Positions 1 through 9,384 of a stretch of DNA of 64,000 bases are shown here, piece by piece. The stretch covers positions 62,001-126,000 of the forward strand of contig NZ_JALIRM010000012.1 in the NCBI RefSeq assembly GCF_022900255.1. The letters are read 5' to 3'. Made by a program: the position numbers and the translations under genes. Within the stretch, counting starts at the first letter, position 1, and every line of letters starts with the position of its first letter. The DNA is from Lederbergia wuyishanensis. Lineage in GTDB: Bacteria > Bacillota > Bacilli > Bacillales > Bacillaceae_C. The notes under the pieces are model-generated. The model was given only the letters and a program-made list of their open reading frames with translations. It was not told where the DNA came from and did not search any database.

Positions 1-180
1 GATGAAGAAATTGAAAATAAGAGTATTCTTGATGAGATTTTTAATCAATATTTTATTGATATGATTACAGGCAAAAAAGATATTGACAGTGGTATTAAAG
101 AGTTATCCGAAAAGTGGAGAAACCAAGGTGGCAATAAGGTTTTAGAAGCTGTAAATAAAGCGTATAAAGAGCAAAAATAA
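1..180 (+). CDS. Extracellular solute-binding lipoprotein, C-terminal fragment
   Basis: The window opens inside this gene; 59 codons remain before TAA at 178-180. The tail reads as an amphipathic C-terminus (ITGKKDIDSGIKELSEKW, then VLEAVNKAYKEQK) typical of the substrate-binding lipoproteins of LplA/YtcQ-type sugar ABC importers. Such proteins capture oligosaccharides outside the membrane. The sulfatases and a complete importer downstream fit this reading. The lipobox and ligand-binding lobes lie outside the window, so the family assignment rests on the tail and context. Confidence 0.6.
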   Translation, partial: DEEIENKSILDEIFNQYFIDMITGKKDIDSGIKELSEKWRNQGGNKVLEAVNKAYKEQK

Positions 181-236
181 TAAGTTGAACAATATTTCAT
201 AGGTAGTGTGGGCATCTGTTAATGCTAGTTTTCTAT

Positions 237-276
237 AAAAAGGTTCCTACTTAAATGCTTGAGTAGGGACCTTTTA
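237..276 (+). terminator. Intrinsic terminator after the solute-binding gene
   Basis: A 14-bp stem (AAAAGGTTCCTACT pairing with AGTAGGGACCTTTT, one G-T pair) has a 10-nt loop and ends in a short T run. It lies 57 bp after the stop codon and separates this transcript from the sulfatase gene. Confidence 0.75.
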
Positions 277-418
277 CATAAAGGCTCTTTTCTCATCGAT
301 TGTTGCTAAATACCATGTATTTTAACGACGAAAAAAGAATTTTTTTCTTATAAATGAATCATATAACTGAGAAAAGAGCTGGAAACTACATAAGAACCGT
401 CAAATTTTCTATATTGGT

Positions 419-444
419 GTAAAAGCCAGCTTTTAGGCTTTTAC
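419..444. promoter_or_regulatory. Perfect inverted repeat upstream of the sulfatase
   Basis: GTAAAAGCC and GGCTTTTAC form a perfect 9-bp palindrome with an 8-nt spacer, 62 bp before the sulfatase start. No T run follows, so an operator or mRNA leader hairpin is more likely than a terminator. The binding protein is unknown. Confidence 0.35.
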
Positions 445-505
445 AAAGCAACAAACTTTAAGAAAACAGCCTACATAAAAGATAAAAAATAAAGGAGGTA
501 CCAAC

Positions 506-1978
506 TTGAAAAAACCAAATATATTATTTATCCTCACCGATGATCAAGGGGCCTGGGCATTAAATTGTGCAGGTACTACAGATTTACATACACCGAATAT
601 AGACCGATTAGCCGAAAAAGGGGTTCGATTTGAAAACTTCTTTTGTGCTTCACCAGTGTGTTCACCAGCAAGAGCTTCATTAATGACCGGAAATATTCCA
701 TCTGCACATGGGGTTCAAGATTGGCTTCGAGGTGGGAATATTGATATCCAAAAATTTCCTGAACTAAAAGATAATCCAATATTCGCTAGTGAGCACTCAG
801 CAATTGAGTATTTAAAGGATCAAGTCACGTATACGAATGTTCTCTCTAAAAATGGTTATACTTGCGCACTTTCAGGGAAGTGGCATTTAGGGGACAGCGT
901 GAATCCTCAACAAGGATTTTCAAAATGGTTTACCATTGCACGCGGTGGTTGTGAATATTATAACGGTGATATGGTGTACGAAGGTAATATTTATTTTGAG
1001 AAGAAATACATTACAGATGTCATTACTGATAAAGCGATTGATTTTTTAGAAGAATTGAGTCGGGAAGATCAGCCTTTTTACTTAGGTGTACATTACACAG
1101 CACCTCATAGCCCATGGGACGAAGGGAACCATCCGAAGGAATATATTGAGAAGTATAGAGATTGTGAGTTTAATATATTGCCTGATTTACCTATTCATCC
1201 TTGGCAAGTCAATACTGCGCCACATGGTACTGGAGAAACAAGGAAAGATTTACTACGTGGGTATTATGCTTCTATCACTGCGATGGATCATAATATTGGG
1301 CGAATCATCGATTATCTTGAAGAAAACGGGTTAACAGAAAATACTGTTATTATCTTTACTTCGGATAACGGGATGAACATGGGGCATCATGGTATTTGGG
1401 GAAAGGGGAATGGAACTTTCCCACAAAATATGTTTGATACTTCCGTAAAAGTTCCGTTCATTGTTTCACACCCAGCTGTAATTCCACAAGGAGTAGTCAG
1501 TGAGCAATTAGTCAGCCAGTACGATGTGTTCCCAACTATCTTAGACTATGTAAATATAGATATTTCAATTTATGATCGACTTCCAGGCAAGAGCATTGCG
1601 GAAACTTTAAAAGGTAAGAGTGTGGAAGAAGATAAAAATATATATATTTATGATGAATATGGACCAGTGCGCATGATTCGAAACAAACAATGGAAATACA
1701 TTCATCGATATCCGTATGGTCCACATGAATTTTATAATTTAGTAGAAGACCCAGATGAAACTGAGAATCTGTATGGCCAAAATGAATACATGGAAAACAT
1801 TGAGAAAATGAAAAGCGATTTAGAAAATTGGTTTCATGAATATGTTGATCCAAGAATCGATGGTACAAAGGAGCCTGTTACAGGGTACGGTCAATTAAGA
1901 AGGGGAGGTATTTATTCAGAAGGGAAAAAAGTGCATGAAGAAAGCGATAAAGTAAAATTAAACTATCAAAGCAAATAA
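506..1978 (+). CDS. Type I sulfatase (formylglycine-dependent)
   Basis: 490 residues; hydrolyses sulfate esters, probably on a glycan. The N-terminal metal site shows as TDDQ (residues 11-14). The sulfatase signature CSPAR at residues 52-56 supplies the cysteine that is converted to formylglycine, and TSDNG near residue 288 supplies further metal ligands. The start is TTG at 506, chosen because AAAGGAGG lies 6 nt upstream and the family N-terminus (KKPNILFILTDDQ) begins there. There is no signal peptide, so the enzyme is probably cytoplasmic and acts on imported sulfated oligosaccharides. No formylglycine-generating enzyme or anaerobic sulfatase maturase is in the window. Exact substrate unknown. 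Confidence 0.88.
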   Translation: MKKPNILFILTDDQGAWALNCAGTTDLHTPNIDRLAEKGVRFENFFCASPVCSPARASLMTGNIPSAHGVQDWLRGGNIDIQKFPELKDNPIFASEHSAIEYLKDQVTYTNVLSKNGYTCALSGKWHLGDSVNPQQGFSKWFTIARGGCEYYNGDMVYEGNIYFEKKYITDVITDKAIDFLEELSREDQPFYLGVHYTAPHSPWDEGNHPKEYIEKYRDCEFNILPDLPIHPWQVNTAPHGTGETRKDLLRGYYASITAMDHNIGRIIDYLEENGLTENTVIIFTSDNGMNMGHHGIWGKGNGTFPQNMFDTSVKVPFIVSHPAVIPQGVVSEQLVSQYDVFPTILDYVNIDISIYDRLPGKSIAETLKGKSVEEDKNIYIYDEYGPVRMIRNKQWKYIHRYPYGPHEFYNLVEDPDETENLYGQNEYMENIEKMKSDLENWFHEYVDPRIDGTKEPVTGYGQLRRGGIYSEGKKVHEESDKVKLNYQSK

Positions 1979-2043
1979 AAAGGTCCTTAATTGTAGCTAT
2001 ACTTCATTTTCAATAGAGTGGAAGGGAAGGCTAAAACCGCAAC

Positions 2044-2099
2044 GTGATGTTGCAGGCTGAGGCAGCGACAACCTGTCGCTTAGCCTGCACAAGTATCAC
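2044..2099 (+). other. Long imperfect hairpin, candidate structured RNA
   Basis: A 56-nt segment folds almost completely on itself: GTGAT...GCAGGCT...GCGACA pairs with TGTCGCTTAGCCTGC...ATCAC around a 3-nt loop. It sits between the sulfatase and a separate strong terminator. The arms have no T run, so this may be a processed 3' UTR structure, a small RNA, or a repeat element. I do not recognise a known RNA family. Confidence 0.35.
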
Positions 2100-2105
2100 A
2101 CATGG

Positions 2106-2140
2106 CCGTTTCGATTTTCTAAATCGAAACGGTTTTTTTC
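2106..2140 (+). terminator. Intrinsic terminator
   Basis: A perfect 12-bp stem (CCGTTTCGATTT / AAATCGAAACGG) has a 3-nt loop and seven T residues. It ends the sulfatase transcript or a small RNA starting in the preceding hairpin region. Confidence 0.8.
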
Positions 2141-2171
2141 TTTATGGAAAAACCATTTTTACGAAAAGATA

Positions 2172-2468
2172 TCATTTCCGTACTTTACAAATATAAAACG
2201 AAAGACTCTCATACTTTTCATAAACTTGTTTATCAATAATGTGACGGTTTGATAGTAACATCACTTTTTCAAAATAATCCATAGTTTTATGCTTTGTAAA
2301 ATCCATGAGCATTAAATAACCATTATCATTTAATAGGTTAAAGCATTTATCAAAAACCTTTTTATATTGCTTAGACTCCTCTAATGTCGATCCTATCATT
2401 GTTACAATATCAAATTGCCCTTCTTCTAATGTCGTTTCCATAATATTTTCGCACAATGTAATTTCCAT
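2172..2468 (-). pseudogene. Truncated SAM-dependent methyltransferase remnant
   Basis: 98 residues resembling only the C-terminal half of a class I methyltransferase: FDIVTMIGSTLE (motif II-like), then a helix, then LLNDNGYLMLMDF (motif III/post-III). The N-terminal glycine-rich SAM site is missing. An in-frame TAA lies four codons upstream of the only ATG, and no ribosome binding site is visible, so this looks like a decayed 3' gene fragment. A short real protein cannot be excluded. Confidence 0.5.
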
Positions 2469-2519
2469 TAAACAAGCTTAATGTAAAAAGAATAGGCGCA
2501 TTAAAAATTTAAGCGCTTA

Positions 2520-2645
2520 TTCAGTCTGTTGACAAACGCCTGCTTTCTTCGTTGCTTGCCTTCCGGCGGTGCTCATTGCCGAGTATGGCAACTCCGCTCC
2601 ACAGAAGGCTTCGCGCCTCGAAAGACAAACGTTTAGTCTGAATGT
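2520..2645. repeat. MITE-like palindromic intergenic element
   Basis: A GC-richer block in AT-rich sequence, bounded by related inverted ends (TTCAGTCT...AAACG and CGTTTAGTCTGAA). Inside are nested palindromes: GCCTTC with GAAGGC, and TTGCC with GGCAA. It has no coding frame. The build resembles dispersed intergenic repeats of Bacillus genomes. Confidence 0.45.
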
Positions 2646-2710
2646 AATTCAAAAATTAATTTGTCTACGCTCATAGTAGTTGCATTAAAAATTAATGCGA
2701 CTACTTTTAT

Positions 2711-2872
2711 TTATTTCGTATTTTTCTTTTTAGCCGCATTTTCAAGCTTTGTTTTCGGCTCTTGTGCAAATTCCGTATCTTGTCCATAACCTTGAGGATT
2801 TACACTGTTAGCTTGCTTACCTCTAGTATTGTCACCGTCTTTTGCATTTCTGTTTAGTTTCGTTTTACTCAT
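2711..2872 (-). CDS. Small SASP-like spore protein
   Basis: 53 residues, very hydrophilic and lysine/asparagine/glutamine-rich, starting MSKTKLNRNAKDGDN and ending ENAAKKKNTK. The core GYGQDTEFAQEP resembles the (N/T)EFA(N/S/Q)E segment of SspO and gamma-type small acid-soluble spore proteins, which accumulate in the forespore. GAGGTG lies 9 nt before the ATG. It forms a single-gene unit. The exact subfamily is uncertain; SspO-like is the closest by eye. Confidence 0.55.
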   Translation of the reverse strand: MSKTKLNRNAKDGDNTRGKQANSVNPQGYGQDTEFAQEPKTKLENAAKKKNTK

Positions 2873-3090
2873 CTAAATACACCTCATTTAATTCTAGTTT
2901 CGATATTTAAGATTAGTTAAAACGTGGAAAACTATGCATCGTTCTTCAACTTTTCGATAATATCGACACGTTGATTTTGGATTGATAGTAATTCAATAAA
3001 TATGACTACCAGGAAATTGTCGTACCGTTTAGCTTAAAAAAGTAATTTGTCACTTTATTAATAAAATATAAAAATATTAACCACATGTTC

Positions 3091-3119
3091 TTGACGAGTT
3101 TTTTGTTAAGCGGTTTAAT
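3091..3119 (+). promoter_or_regulatory. Putative sigma-A promoter for the AraC-type regulator
   Basis: TTGACG at 3091-3096, 17 nt, then TTTAAT at 3114-3119. It would give a leader of roughly 115 nt before the regulator start codon. Confidence 0.4.
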
Positions 3120-3192
3120 TAAGTATCGAGGGATATATCTAATAGATAAATGGTATTACCATCATACAATATTTTACATATATAACAGAATT

Positions 3193-3206
3193 TGAAAGCG
3201 TTATAT
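3193..3206 (+). promoter_or_regulatory. Possible CcpA cre site
   Basis: TGAAAGCGTTATAT matches the TGWAANCGNTNWCA consensus except in the last two bases. It lies between the putative promoter and the regulator ATG, where CcpA binding would block transcription. That fits carbon catabolite control of a glycan utilisation cluster. Confidence 0.35.
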
Positions 3207-3241
3207 TATACGTTCTAGTACTTTGTGAGGGGGGGATTTCC

Positions 3242-5485
3242 ATGAAAAAAGGGATTAGAGTTCCACTTGCTTTTAAGCATTTATCGTTTTACATAGGTTT
3301 ATTGGTCATCCCCGTAATCTTTATGGGGTATATTATTCATTATTACTTGCTGGCAAATCTAAAAGGACAAGTGACTGCAACGAATGAACAAAAACTAGTT
3401 CAAATGAAAGACATTATGGATACGAAGTTATCTGAATTGCATAAAATATCGATGCAAGTTTCAACGCAACACGAGTTGACGCCATATTTTGTAAACAATT
3501 TTTTTGATGTTTATAAAGCACAAAAATTATTAAATTATAAGGCTGGAAATGACTTTATATATGAAATTTTTTATTACATTAGAGGCGATCAATACTTATT
3601 TTCAGGCGGATCTAGTTATATGTTACCTTCTTTTATCAATTCCTATTATCAATTTCCGAATTGGTCTTATGATGAATTTTATAAAGATATGAATGAAAGA
3701 CATAAGCCATTTTTACGCAATGCGGAAGAGATTCAGGTTTTTAATGGAAGAACAATTAACGTAATCACTTATGGTGTGCCAGTTCCGTTCAATAACTCCA
3801 ATCCATATGGAACGTTAGTATTTTTTATAAAAGAACAAGCGATTAAGGATATGTTAAAAAACGTTATAAGCTCCAATAAAGGGAATGCCTTTATACTTGA
3901 TCAAAATGGTGGGATTGTTACAAAACTATTCAATAGAGATTCAGAGCTTACGAGTATCACGAATGAATTTAAACAAAATAAATTGAAAGAAGAACAAACA
4001 ATTAAAATTAAAGATAAGGTTTATTATTTGTCTTCTGTAAAATCAGATTTTTTGGATTGGACATTTGTAACCGTTTCTCCAGAATCAGAGCTAATGAAAG
4101 ATGTAAACAGTGTTCGAAATAAGGTAATGATTTCGTATCTTATTATCTTAGGAGCGGGGATTTTATTAATTTTCTTTGGTATGCACATTAATTACAAACC
4201 TTTACGAAGGCTCATTCGGAAGGCAGAGGAGAAATGGTCTCATTTTGGTCAAAAAAGTAATGACCTTGATAATGTTTGGGAAGCAATTGATTACTTTGAA
4301 TCTAGGAATCAATTTTTAAGCAATAGAGTGGAGAAAAACCGACCCGTTCTTCAACAATATCTATTAATACGTTTGCTGCGCGGTGAAATTACCGATTATG
4401 AGGAATTTAATCTGCTAGGTGCTGATATAGACATTACATTTGAGGAGCCTTCCCACTATGTTATGCTTATCGACTTTTACAAAGAGGGTAAATCAAGTGC
4501 AGAAAATCGGGAAGAATTAGTTGAAAGTTGGTTGGAGGAACTGCCAGCAACCGAATCGTATCGAGTCAATTTGCTGGAAACATCTAAAATAGCAATTATT
4601 TTGTCAGGCGAGGTGAACATCTCGTTTCTAGACAATTGGTATCAAGGAATTGTAAAAAATAAATCCTTCGCAGTCACAATTGGAATTGGGAATAGTTATC
4701 ATGATATAACACAAATCGGAAAATCTTATTTGGAAGCAGCCACGGCTCTTGATTACAAACTAATAAAAGGTGCCGACCAAATTATTTATTTCACTGAAAC
4801 ATTTGCAGAGAAATCAAATATGCATTGGTATGATAAGGAAATTGTAGCCGAATTAGAAATGTCATTGCGTCAGAGACAAAGGGAAAATGCGGCTAGTATT
4901 ATGGATAAGCTAACGCAAATGATTAAATCACCTGATATTAATTTATTTATGGCAAAGTGTCTTATTTATGACGTTACAAGTACTGTTATGAGGATAGTTC
5001 ACGATATGCAGTCGATACGTGCAAAGATGGATGAAGCACTGCCGGATGTTCTTGTGATTAATGATTTTCAATCAGTAGAAGAAATGGAAGAGACAGTAAA
5101 AAAATTGATTGATGTATTTTTTGAACTGTATGAAGAGAATGAGTCTGAAAATCAATTGCTGGAAAATATACTTTCCTATATTGAAGGAAATTATCAGGAT
5201 TACCAATTCTCGATTCAAATGATAGCAGACCAATTTTCTTTATCTGAAGCCTATATCATGCGTTATTTTAAGAAACAAACAGGAGAAACAATTCTACAGC
5301 ATTTAAATCGATTAAGAATGAATCAAACAAAAGAATTACTAACGAATACAGATTTACCGATAAAAGATATTGCTATGCAGGTAGGATATAGTGATGTTTC
5401 TAGTTTTATTAGGAAGTTCAAACAAACGGAAAAACTAACACCGGGTGAATATAGAAAACAATACTCAAAAAAAAATGCCATGTAA
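3242..5485 (+). CDS. Membrane-anchored AraC-family transcriptional regulator with extracytoplasmic sensor
   Basis: 747 residues. A first membrane helix (about 14-36) and a second (about 292-314, ISYLIILGAGILLIFFG) bracket a roughly 250-residue outside domain of the Cache/YesN-type. A cytoplasmic linker and a C-terminal double helix-turn-helix follow (about 640-740; SLSEAYIMRYFKKQTGE, then IKDIAMQVGYSDVSSFIRKFKQ). Such proteins usually activate a neighbouring sugar ABC importer when they sense ligand outside the cell. The importer genes follow after a terminator. Start ATG at 3242 sits 5-6 nt after GTGAGGGGGGG. No kinase domain is present, so it acts as a one-component regulator. Confidence 0.85.
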   Translation: MKKGIRVPLAFKHLSFYIGLLVIPVIFMGYIIHYYLLANLKGQVTATNEQKLVQMKDIMDTKLSELHKISMQVSTQHELTPYFVNNFFDVYKAQKLLNYKAGNDFIYEIFYYIRGDQYLFSGGSSYMLPSFINSYYQFPNWSYDEFYKDMNERHKPFLRNAEEIQVFNGRTINVITYGVPVPFNNSNPYGTLVFFIKEQAIKDMLKNVISSNKGNAFILDQNGGIVTKLFNRDSELTSITNEFKQNKLKEEQTIKIKDKVYYLSSVKSDFLDWTFVTVSPESELMKDVNSVRNKVMISYLIILGAGILLIFFGMHINYKPLRRLIRKAEEKWSHFGQKSNDLDNVWEAIDYFESRNQFLSNRVEKNRPVLQQYLLIRLLRGEITDYEEFNLLGADIDITFEEPSHYVMLIDFYKEGKSSAENREELVESWLEELPATESYRVNLLETSKIAIILSGEVNISFLDNWYQGIVKNKSFAVTIGIGNSYHDITQIGKSYLEAATALDYKLIKGADQIIYFTETFAEKSNMHWYDKEIVAELEMSLRQRQRENAASIMDKLTQMIKSPDINLFMAKCLIYDVTSTVMRIVHDMQSIRAKMDEALPDVLVINDFQSVEEMEETVKKLIDVFFELYEENESENQLLENILSYIEGNYQDYQFSIQMIADQFSLSEAYIMRYFKKQTGETILQHLNRLRMNQTKELLTNTDLPIKDIAMQVGYSDVSSFIRKFKQTEKLTPGEYRKQYSKKNAM

Positions 5486-5498
5486 AAAATCAAATTTC

Positions 5499-5547
5499 CA
5501 CTCCTTAAAGCGAAAATTCAATTCAGCTTTGAGGAGTGATTTTTTTC
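5499..5547 (+). terminator. Intrinsic terminator after the AraC-type regulator
   Basis: CACTCCTTAAAGC pairs with GCTTTGAGGAGTG (12 of 13 Watson-Crick) around a 14-nt loop, followed by a T run. It separates the regulator from the importer operon. Confidence 0.85.
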
Positions 5548-5808
5548 AAAAAAACAGTCCGAAATATGATAAAATCAAGCTTTTTTCCGTGTTTGTTTTT
5601 TGCATATCGGTTTATTTTTCACCTATTTCAAAGCTTTTTTCTAAATTAGAGTTTGATTTTGTTTTGGCATATATATTTTGAATCGGCTGATTGTAGAAGA
5701 AAAAAATCCGTTTTATGATTGCTTCACTGGACGACGAGGTGAATGTTTGGAAATGATATCGTTTTCCACATCCAGATCATGCAGAACATTATAGAAAGGA
5801 GAAACAAA

Positions 5809-6774
5809 ATGGAGGTGCAAGAACAAACCGCAATCCAAAAAAGTAAACCGATTGCAGTCAAAAAACAAACACTATCGAAAAAAATGAAAAAAATATGGAA
5901 GAACTACGATTTGTACTTATTATTACTACCTACACTTCTCTATTTTTTAATCTTTCATTATTTGCCTATGTACGGAGTACAAATTGCATTTAAAAATTTT
6001 AATCCAGTGTTAGGTATTAATGGTAGTCCTTGGATCGGTTTTTCTCAATTTGAACGATTTTTCAATTCATACCAATTTTGGACAGTATTGAAAAATACAA
6101 TTGGGCTAGCATTGCTTGAATTGGCAACGTTCCCAATCCCAATTGTTATGGCTTTATTATTAAACCAGTTAACTAGTAGGAAATATAAAAGGATTGTACA
6201 AACAGTTACGTACGCCCCACATTTTATTTCTGTCGTAGTATTGGTAGGAATGTTGTATCTATTTCTATCTCCTAGAACCGGGATCGTCAATCAATTTCTA
6301 GTACTAATAGGAATGGAGCCAATCTTTTTCTTCGGAATTCCTGAATGGTTTAAACCATTGTTTATAACTTCAGGTGTGTGGCAGAACCTTGGTTGGGGAA
6401 TGATCATTTACCTTGCTGCACTAAGTGGGATCAGCCCAGAATTACATGAAGCAGCGATTATGGATGGAGCAAGTAAAATAAGAAGGATCTGGCATATCGA
6501 CATTCCGGGAATTATGCCGACTGTCATTATAATGTTGATTCTAGGTATTGGAAACTTACTTAATGTCGGTTTTGAAAAGGTTTACCTAATGCAGAATTCG
6601 TTGAATGTATCTTCTTCTGAAATCATTCAAACCCATGTATATAAAACAGGGTTACTCGGTGCCCAATATAGTTACGCAGCAGCAGTTGGATTATTTAATT
6701 CCATAATTAACTTCATTTTGCTTGTATTTATCAACCAAACGGCTAAAAAAGCCGGACAAGCAAGTCTGTGGTAA
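5809..6774 (+). CDS. Sugar ABC transporter permease, LplB-like
   Basis: About 321 residues, with six predicted membrane helices after a basic cytoplasmic N-terminus. The permease EAA loop shows as LHEAAIMDGASKIRRIWHIDIPGI (EAA---G), the contact point for the ATPase. The start is ATG at 5809 with AAAGGAG 7 nt upstream; an in-frame upstream ATG at 5743 lacks a site. It forms one operon with the second permease and the binding lipoprotein. As in most Lpl/Ytc clusters there is no ATPase gene, so a shared MsmX-type ATPase is implied. The substrate is probably a sulfated oligosaccharide, by context. Confidence 0.88.
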   Translation: MEVQEQTAIQKSKPIAVKKQTLSKKMKKIWKNYDLYLLLLPTLLYFLIFHYLPMYGVQIAFKNFNPVLGINGSPWIGFSQFERFFNSYQFWTVLKNTIGLALLELATFPIPIVMALLLNQLTSRKYKRIVQTVTYAPHFISVVVLVGMLYLFLSPRTGIVNQFLVLIGMEPIFFFGIPEWFKPLFITSGVWQNLGWGMIIYLAALSGISPELHEAAIMDGASKIRRIWHIDIPGIMPTVIIMLILGIGNLLNVGFEKVYLMQNSLNVSSSEIIQTHVYKTGLLGAQYSYAAAVGLFNSIINFILLVFINQTAKKAGQASLW

Positions 6775-6791
6775 GAAAGGAGGCACTTAGT

Positions 6792-7691
6792 TTGAATTCA
6801 ATCAGTCGTACTAGAGGAGATAAAATCTTCGACATCGTAAACATATTGTTTTTTGCAATCGTACTCATCGTTACGGTTTATCCTTTATATTTCATGTTGA
6901 TCGCTTCATTTAGTAGTCCTACTGCAGTTAATAATGGAGAAATATGGCTCTGGCCAAAGGACATCACTTTTAAAGGATACGAAATGATTTTTGATCATAG
7001 CAAAATTTGGACAGGGTACAAAAATTCTATTATTTACACAGTAGTCGGCACTACGATTAATGTTGTTTTAACAATCACCGGAGGCTACGCTTTGTCTCGT
7101 AAAGACCTACCTGGAAGAAATATATTCATGTTTTTCATCGTTTTTACAATGTTTTTTAGCGGTGGATTGATTCCATCTTATTTATTGGTAAAAGACTTAG
7201 GAATGGTCAATACGATGTGGGCTTTAATCGTACCCGGTGCAATTTCCGCTTATAATCTCATCATCGTAAGAACATTTTTTCAAAGTACGATACCAGACGA
7301 ATTATTAGAAGCAGGAATTATGGATGGATGTACTAATTTAAAGTTTTTTACAAATGTCGTTGTCCCACTTTCCAAACCTATTATTGCGGTAATGGTATTG
7401 TTTCATGCAGTTGGTCACTGGAATGCATATTTCTCTGCATTAATTTATTTAAGAGATACAGCTCTTTATCCACTTCAACTAGTACTTAGAGAAGTCTTGA
7501 TTTTAACCCAAGCAAATGAGGTTGTAGAAAATTCAGGTGCAATAGTGGAAAGCAGTAAGGAAATGGCGAATGTTTCTGGCCTGATCAAATATGGAATCGT
7601 TATTATTGCCAGCCTACCGATGCTGATCTTATATCCATTTATTCAAAAGCATTTTGTTAAAGGTGTAATGATCGGGTCAATTAAAGGTTAA
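6792..7691 (+). CDS. Sugar ABC transporter permease, YtcP/LplC-like
   Basis: About 299 residues, partner permease of the upstream gene. Six membrane segments are visible, starting VNILFFAIVLIVTVYPLYFMLI, and the EAA loop reads ELLEAGIMDGCTNLKFFTNVVVPLSKP. I prefer the TTG at 6792 because AAAGGAGG is 8 nt upstream; an ATG at 6768 would overlap the preceding gene by 7 nt and has no site. The C-terminus (FIQKHFVKGVMIGSIKG) is typical of the family. Confidence 0.88.
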   Translation: MNSISRTRGDKIFDIVNILFFAIVLIVTVYPLYFMLIASFSSPTAVNNGEIWLWPKDITFKGYEMIFDHSKIWTGYKNSIIYTVVGTTINVVLTITGGYALSRKDLPGRNIFMFFIVFTMFFSGGLIPSYLLVKDLGMVNTMWALIVPGAISAYNLIIVRTFFQSTIPDELLEAGIMDGCTNLKFFTNVVVPLSKPIIAVMVLFHAVGHWNAYFSALIYLRDTALYPLQLVLREVLILTQANEVVENSGAIVESSKEMANVSGLIKYGIVIIASLPMLILYPFIQKHFVKGVMIGSIKG

Positions 7692-7733
7692 TTGACTTGT
7701 TCATATATAATAAAAATAAGGGGGAAACCAAAA

Positions 7734-9290
7734 ATGAAGAAGAAGTTAATGATTCTCTTTGCTGCACTTTTGCTACTTCTAGGAGCATGCGGTAAAGACG
7801 AAAAAGCAGGGAATGCTGGAAAAGAAATCCCTAAGGATAATGCTGAAGAAAAAGTAACATTTAAAGGATTTGGAGTAAAAGCTCCAGCTGCTACAACAGA
7901 TTGGAATGATATGCCATTCTTACAAGGTTTGGAAGACAATGTCAATGTTGATATTGATTGGACAAATGCAACAGCGCAAACATATCAAGAGCAAGTAAAC
8001 CTAATGTTCGCAAGTAATGATCTTCCAGATTTATTCTTTTCTGCGTGGACACTTGGTGCGAATGATATTGTAAAATACGGTTCAACTGGACAATTAATTC
8101 CGCTTGAAGATTTAATTGAAAAAGAAGCTCCAAATATTAAAGGCTTTTTAGATAAAAATCCTGACTTGAAAAAGATGATCACTGCTCCAGACGGTCATAT
8201 TTATGCAATTCCTCAATATGATGTGTCAAAAGGAAGCAGAGCAAACGACGCATTTTTCATTAATAAAGCATGGCTTGATAAGTTAGGTCTTGAAGTTCCA
8301 ACAACTACTGAGGAATTCAAGGAAGTATTGAAGGCGTTTAAAGGCCAAGACTTAAATGGAAATGGGAAAAAGGACGAAATTCCATTTAGCTTTATGTACA
8401 ATAATGGAATTCGTGGACCACACTCTTTAAGCGGTTCATTCGGAGTTGTAGGTCGTAATATCGGTGTTGAAGGCGGAAAGGTATTTTATGCCCCTACAAA
8501 ACCTGAATTTAAAGAATACGTTAAGTTTATGCATGATTTATATGCTGAAGGCTTAATTGACCAAGAAGCCTTTACACATGATGTCCAAGTTTATGATGCA
8601 AAAATTCAAAACGAAACACCAATTTTAGGCGCATATTTCAACTGGTCAAACTTTGCGATGTTTGGAAAAGCGGATACTGATTATGTACCTGTTGCTCCTT
8701 TGAAGGGACCAAAAGGCGATCAAATGTGGAATATCAATGCTGGAGCATTCAGTTTTTCAGGTTTCTCGGTTACAAGTTCTAATAAAAATCCAGCTCGTGC
8801 AATGAAGTGGATGGACCAAATGTATGATCCAGAAATCGGCTTACAAATGACGCTTGGACCATTTGATCAAAACTTGAAAAAGAACGATGATGGTACGATT
8901 GAATTAATCGATGCTCCTGAAGGTGTAGGATATGAAGAATTTAGACATAAATTTACACCTGGTTCTTACGGAGTGTATGGAAACTTACAAGATATTAGAA
9001 CAAAATTGATTCAAAGTGAAGGAGCTGCAGAAAAAGACGCATTGGCAGACCTATATGGTCCATATCAGCCAAAAGAATACTATCCGAATGTAATGTACAG
9101 TGCGGAAGATGCAGAACGCCTATCCATTCTTCAAACTGACATTGACGGATACATTAAGGAAATGATTCCAAAATTCATGATCGAAGGTAAAGTGGATGAA
9201 AGTTGGGATGCTTATATCGATCAATTGAAAAAGATGGGCTTAGATGAATTAATGGAACTTCACCAAAAATATTACGATAATTTTAAATAA
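7734..9290 (+). CDS. Sugar ABC transporter substrate-binding lipoprotein, LplA/YtcQ-like
   Basis: 518 residues. The N-terminus is a lipoprotein signal, MKKKLMILFAALLLLLGAC, with lipobox LLGAC and lipidated Cys19. The mature protein is an extracellular solute-binding protein of the large (500+ residue) type paired with LplB/YtcP permeases. It contains DLNGNGKKDEIPFSF, a calcium-loop-like motif common in these proteins. ATG at 7734 follows GGGGGAAACC. It should deliver oligosaccharides to the two permeases encoded just upstream. The specific glycan cannot be read from sequence. Confidence 0.88.
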   Translation: MKKKLMILFAALLLLLGACGKDEKAGNAGKEIPKDNAEEKVTFKGFGVKAPAATTDWNDMPFLQGLEDNVNVDIDWTNATAQTYQEQVNLMFASNDLPDLFFSAWTLGANDIVKYGSTGQLIPLEDLIEKEAPNIKGFLDKNPDLKKMITAPDGHIYAIPQYDVSKGSRANDAFFINKAWLDKLGLEVPTTTEEFKEVLKAFKGQDLNGNGKKDEIPFSFMYNNGIRGPHSLSGSFGVVGRNIGVEGGKVFYAPTKPEFKEYVKFMHDLYAEGLIDQEAFTHDVQVYDAKIQNETPILGAYFNWSNFAMFGKADTDYVPVAPLKGPKGDQMWNINAGAFSFSGFSVTSSNKNPARAMKWMDQMYDPEIGLQMTLGPFDQNLKKNDDGTIELIDAPEGVGYEEFRHKFTPGSYGVYGNLQDIRTKLIQSEGAAEKDALADLYGPYQPKEYYPNVMYSAEDAERLSILQTDIDGYIKEMIPKFMIEGKVDESWDAYIDQLKKMGLDELMELHQKYYDNFK

Positions 9291-9384
9291 GATCGTTTAT
9301 GAAACTGACGTTTTTATGTGTGAATTATGATATTTGATTTTCATTCATGATAAACGATGGTGTGTGATTTAATAAGATTATTTT

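Noticed and set aside
5445-5681. 78-codon ORF after the AraC-type regulator
   Set aside because: It overlaps the regulator's end, runs through a clear terminator and has no ribosome site.
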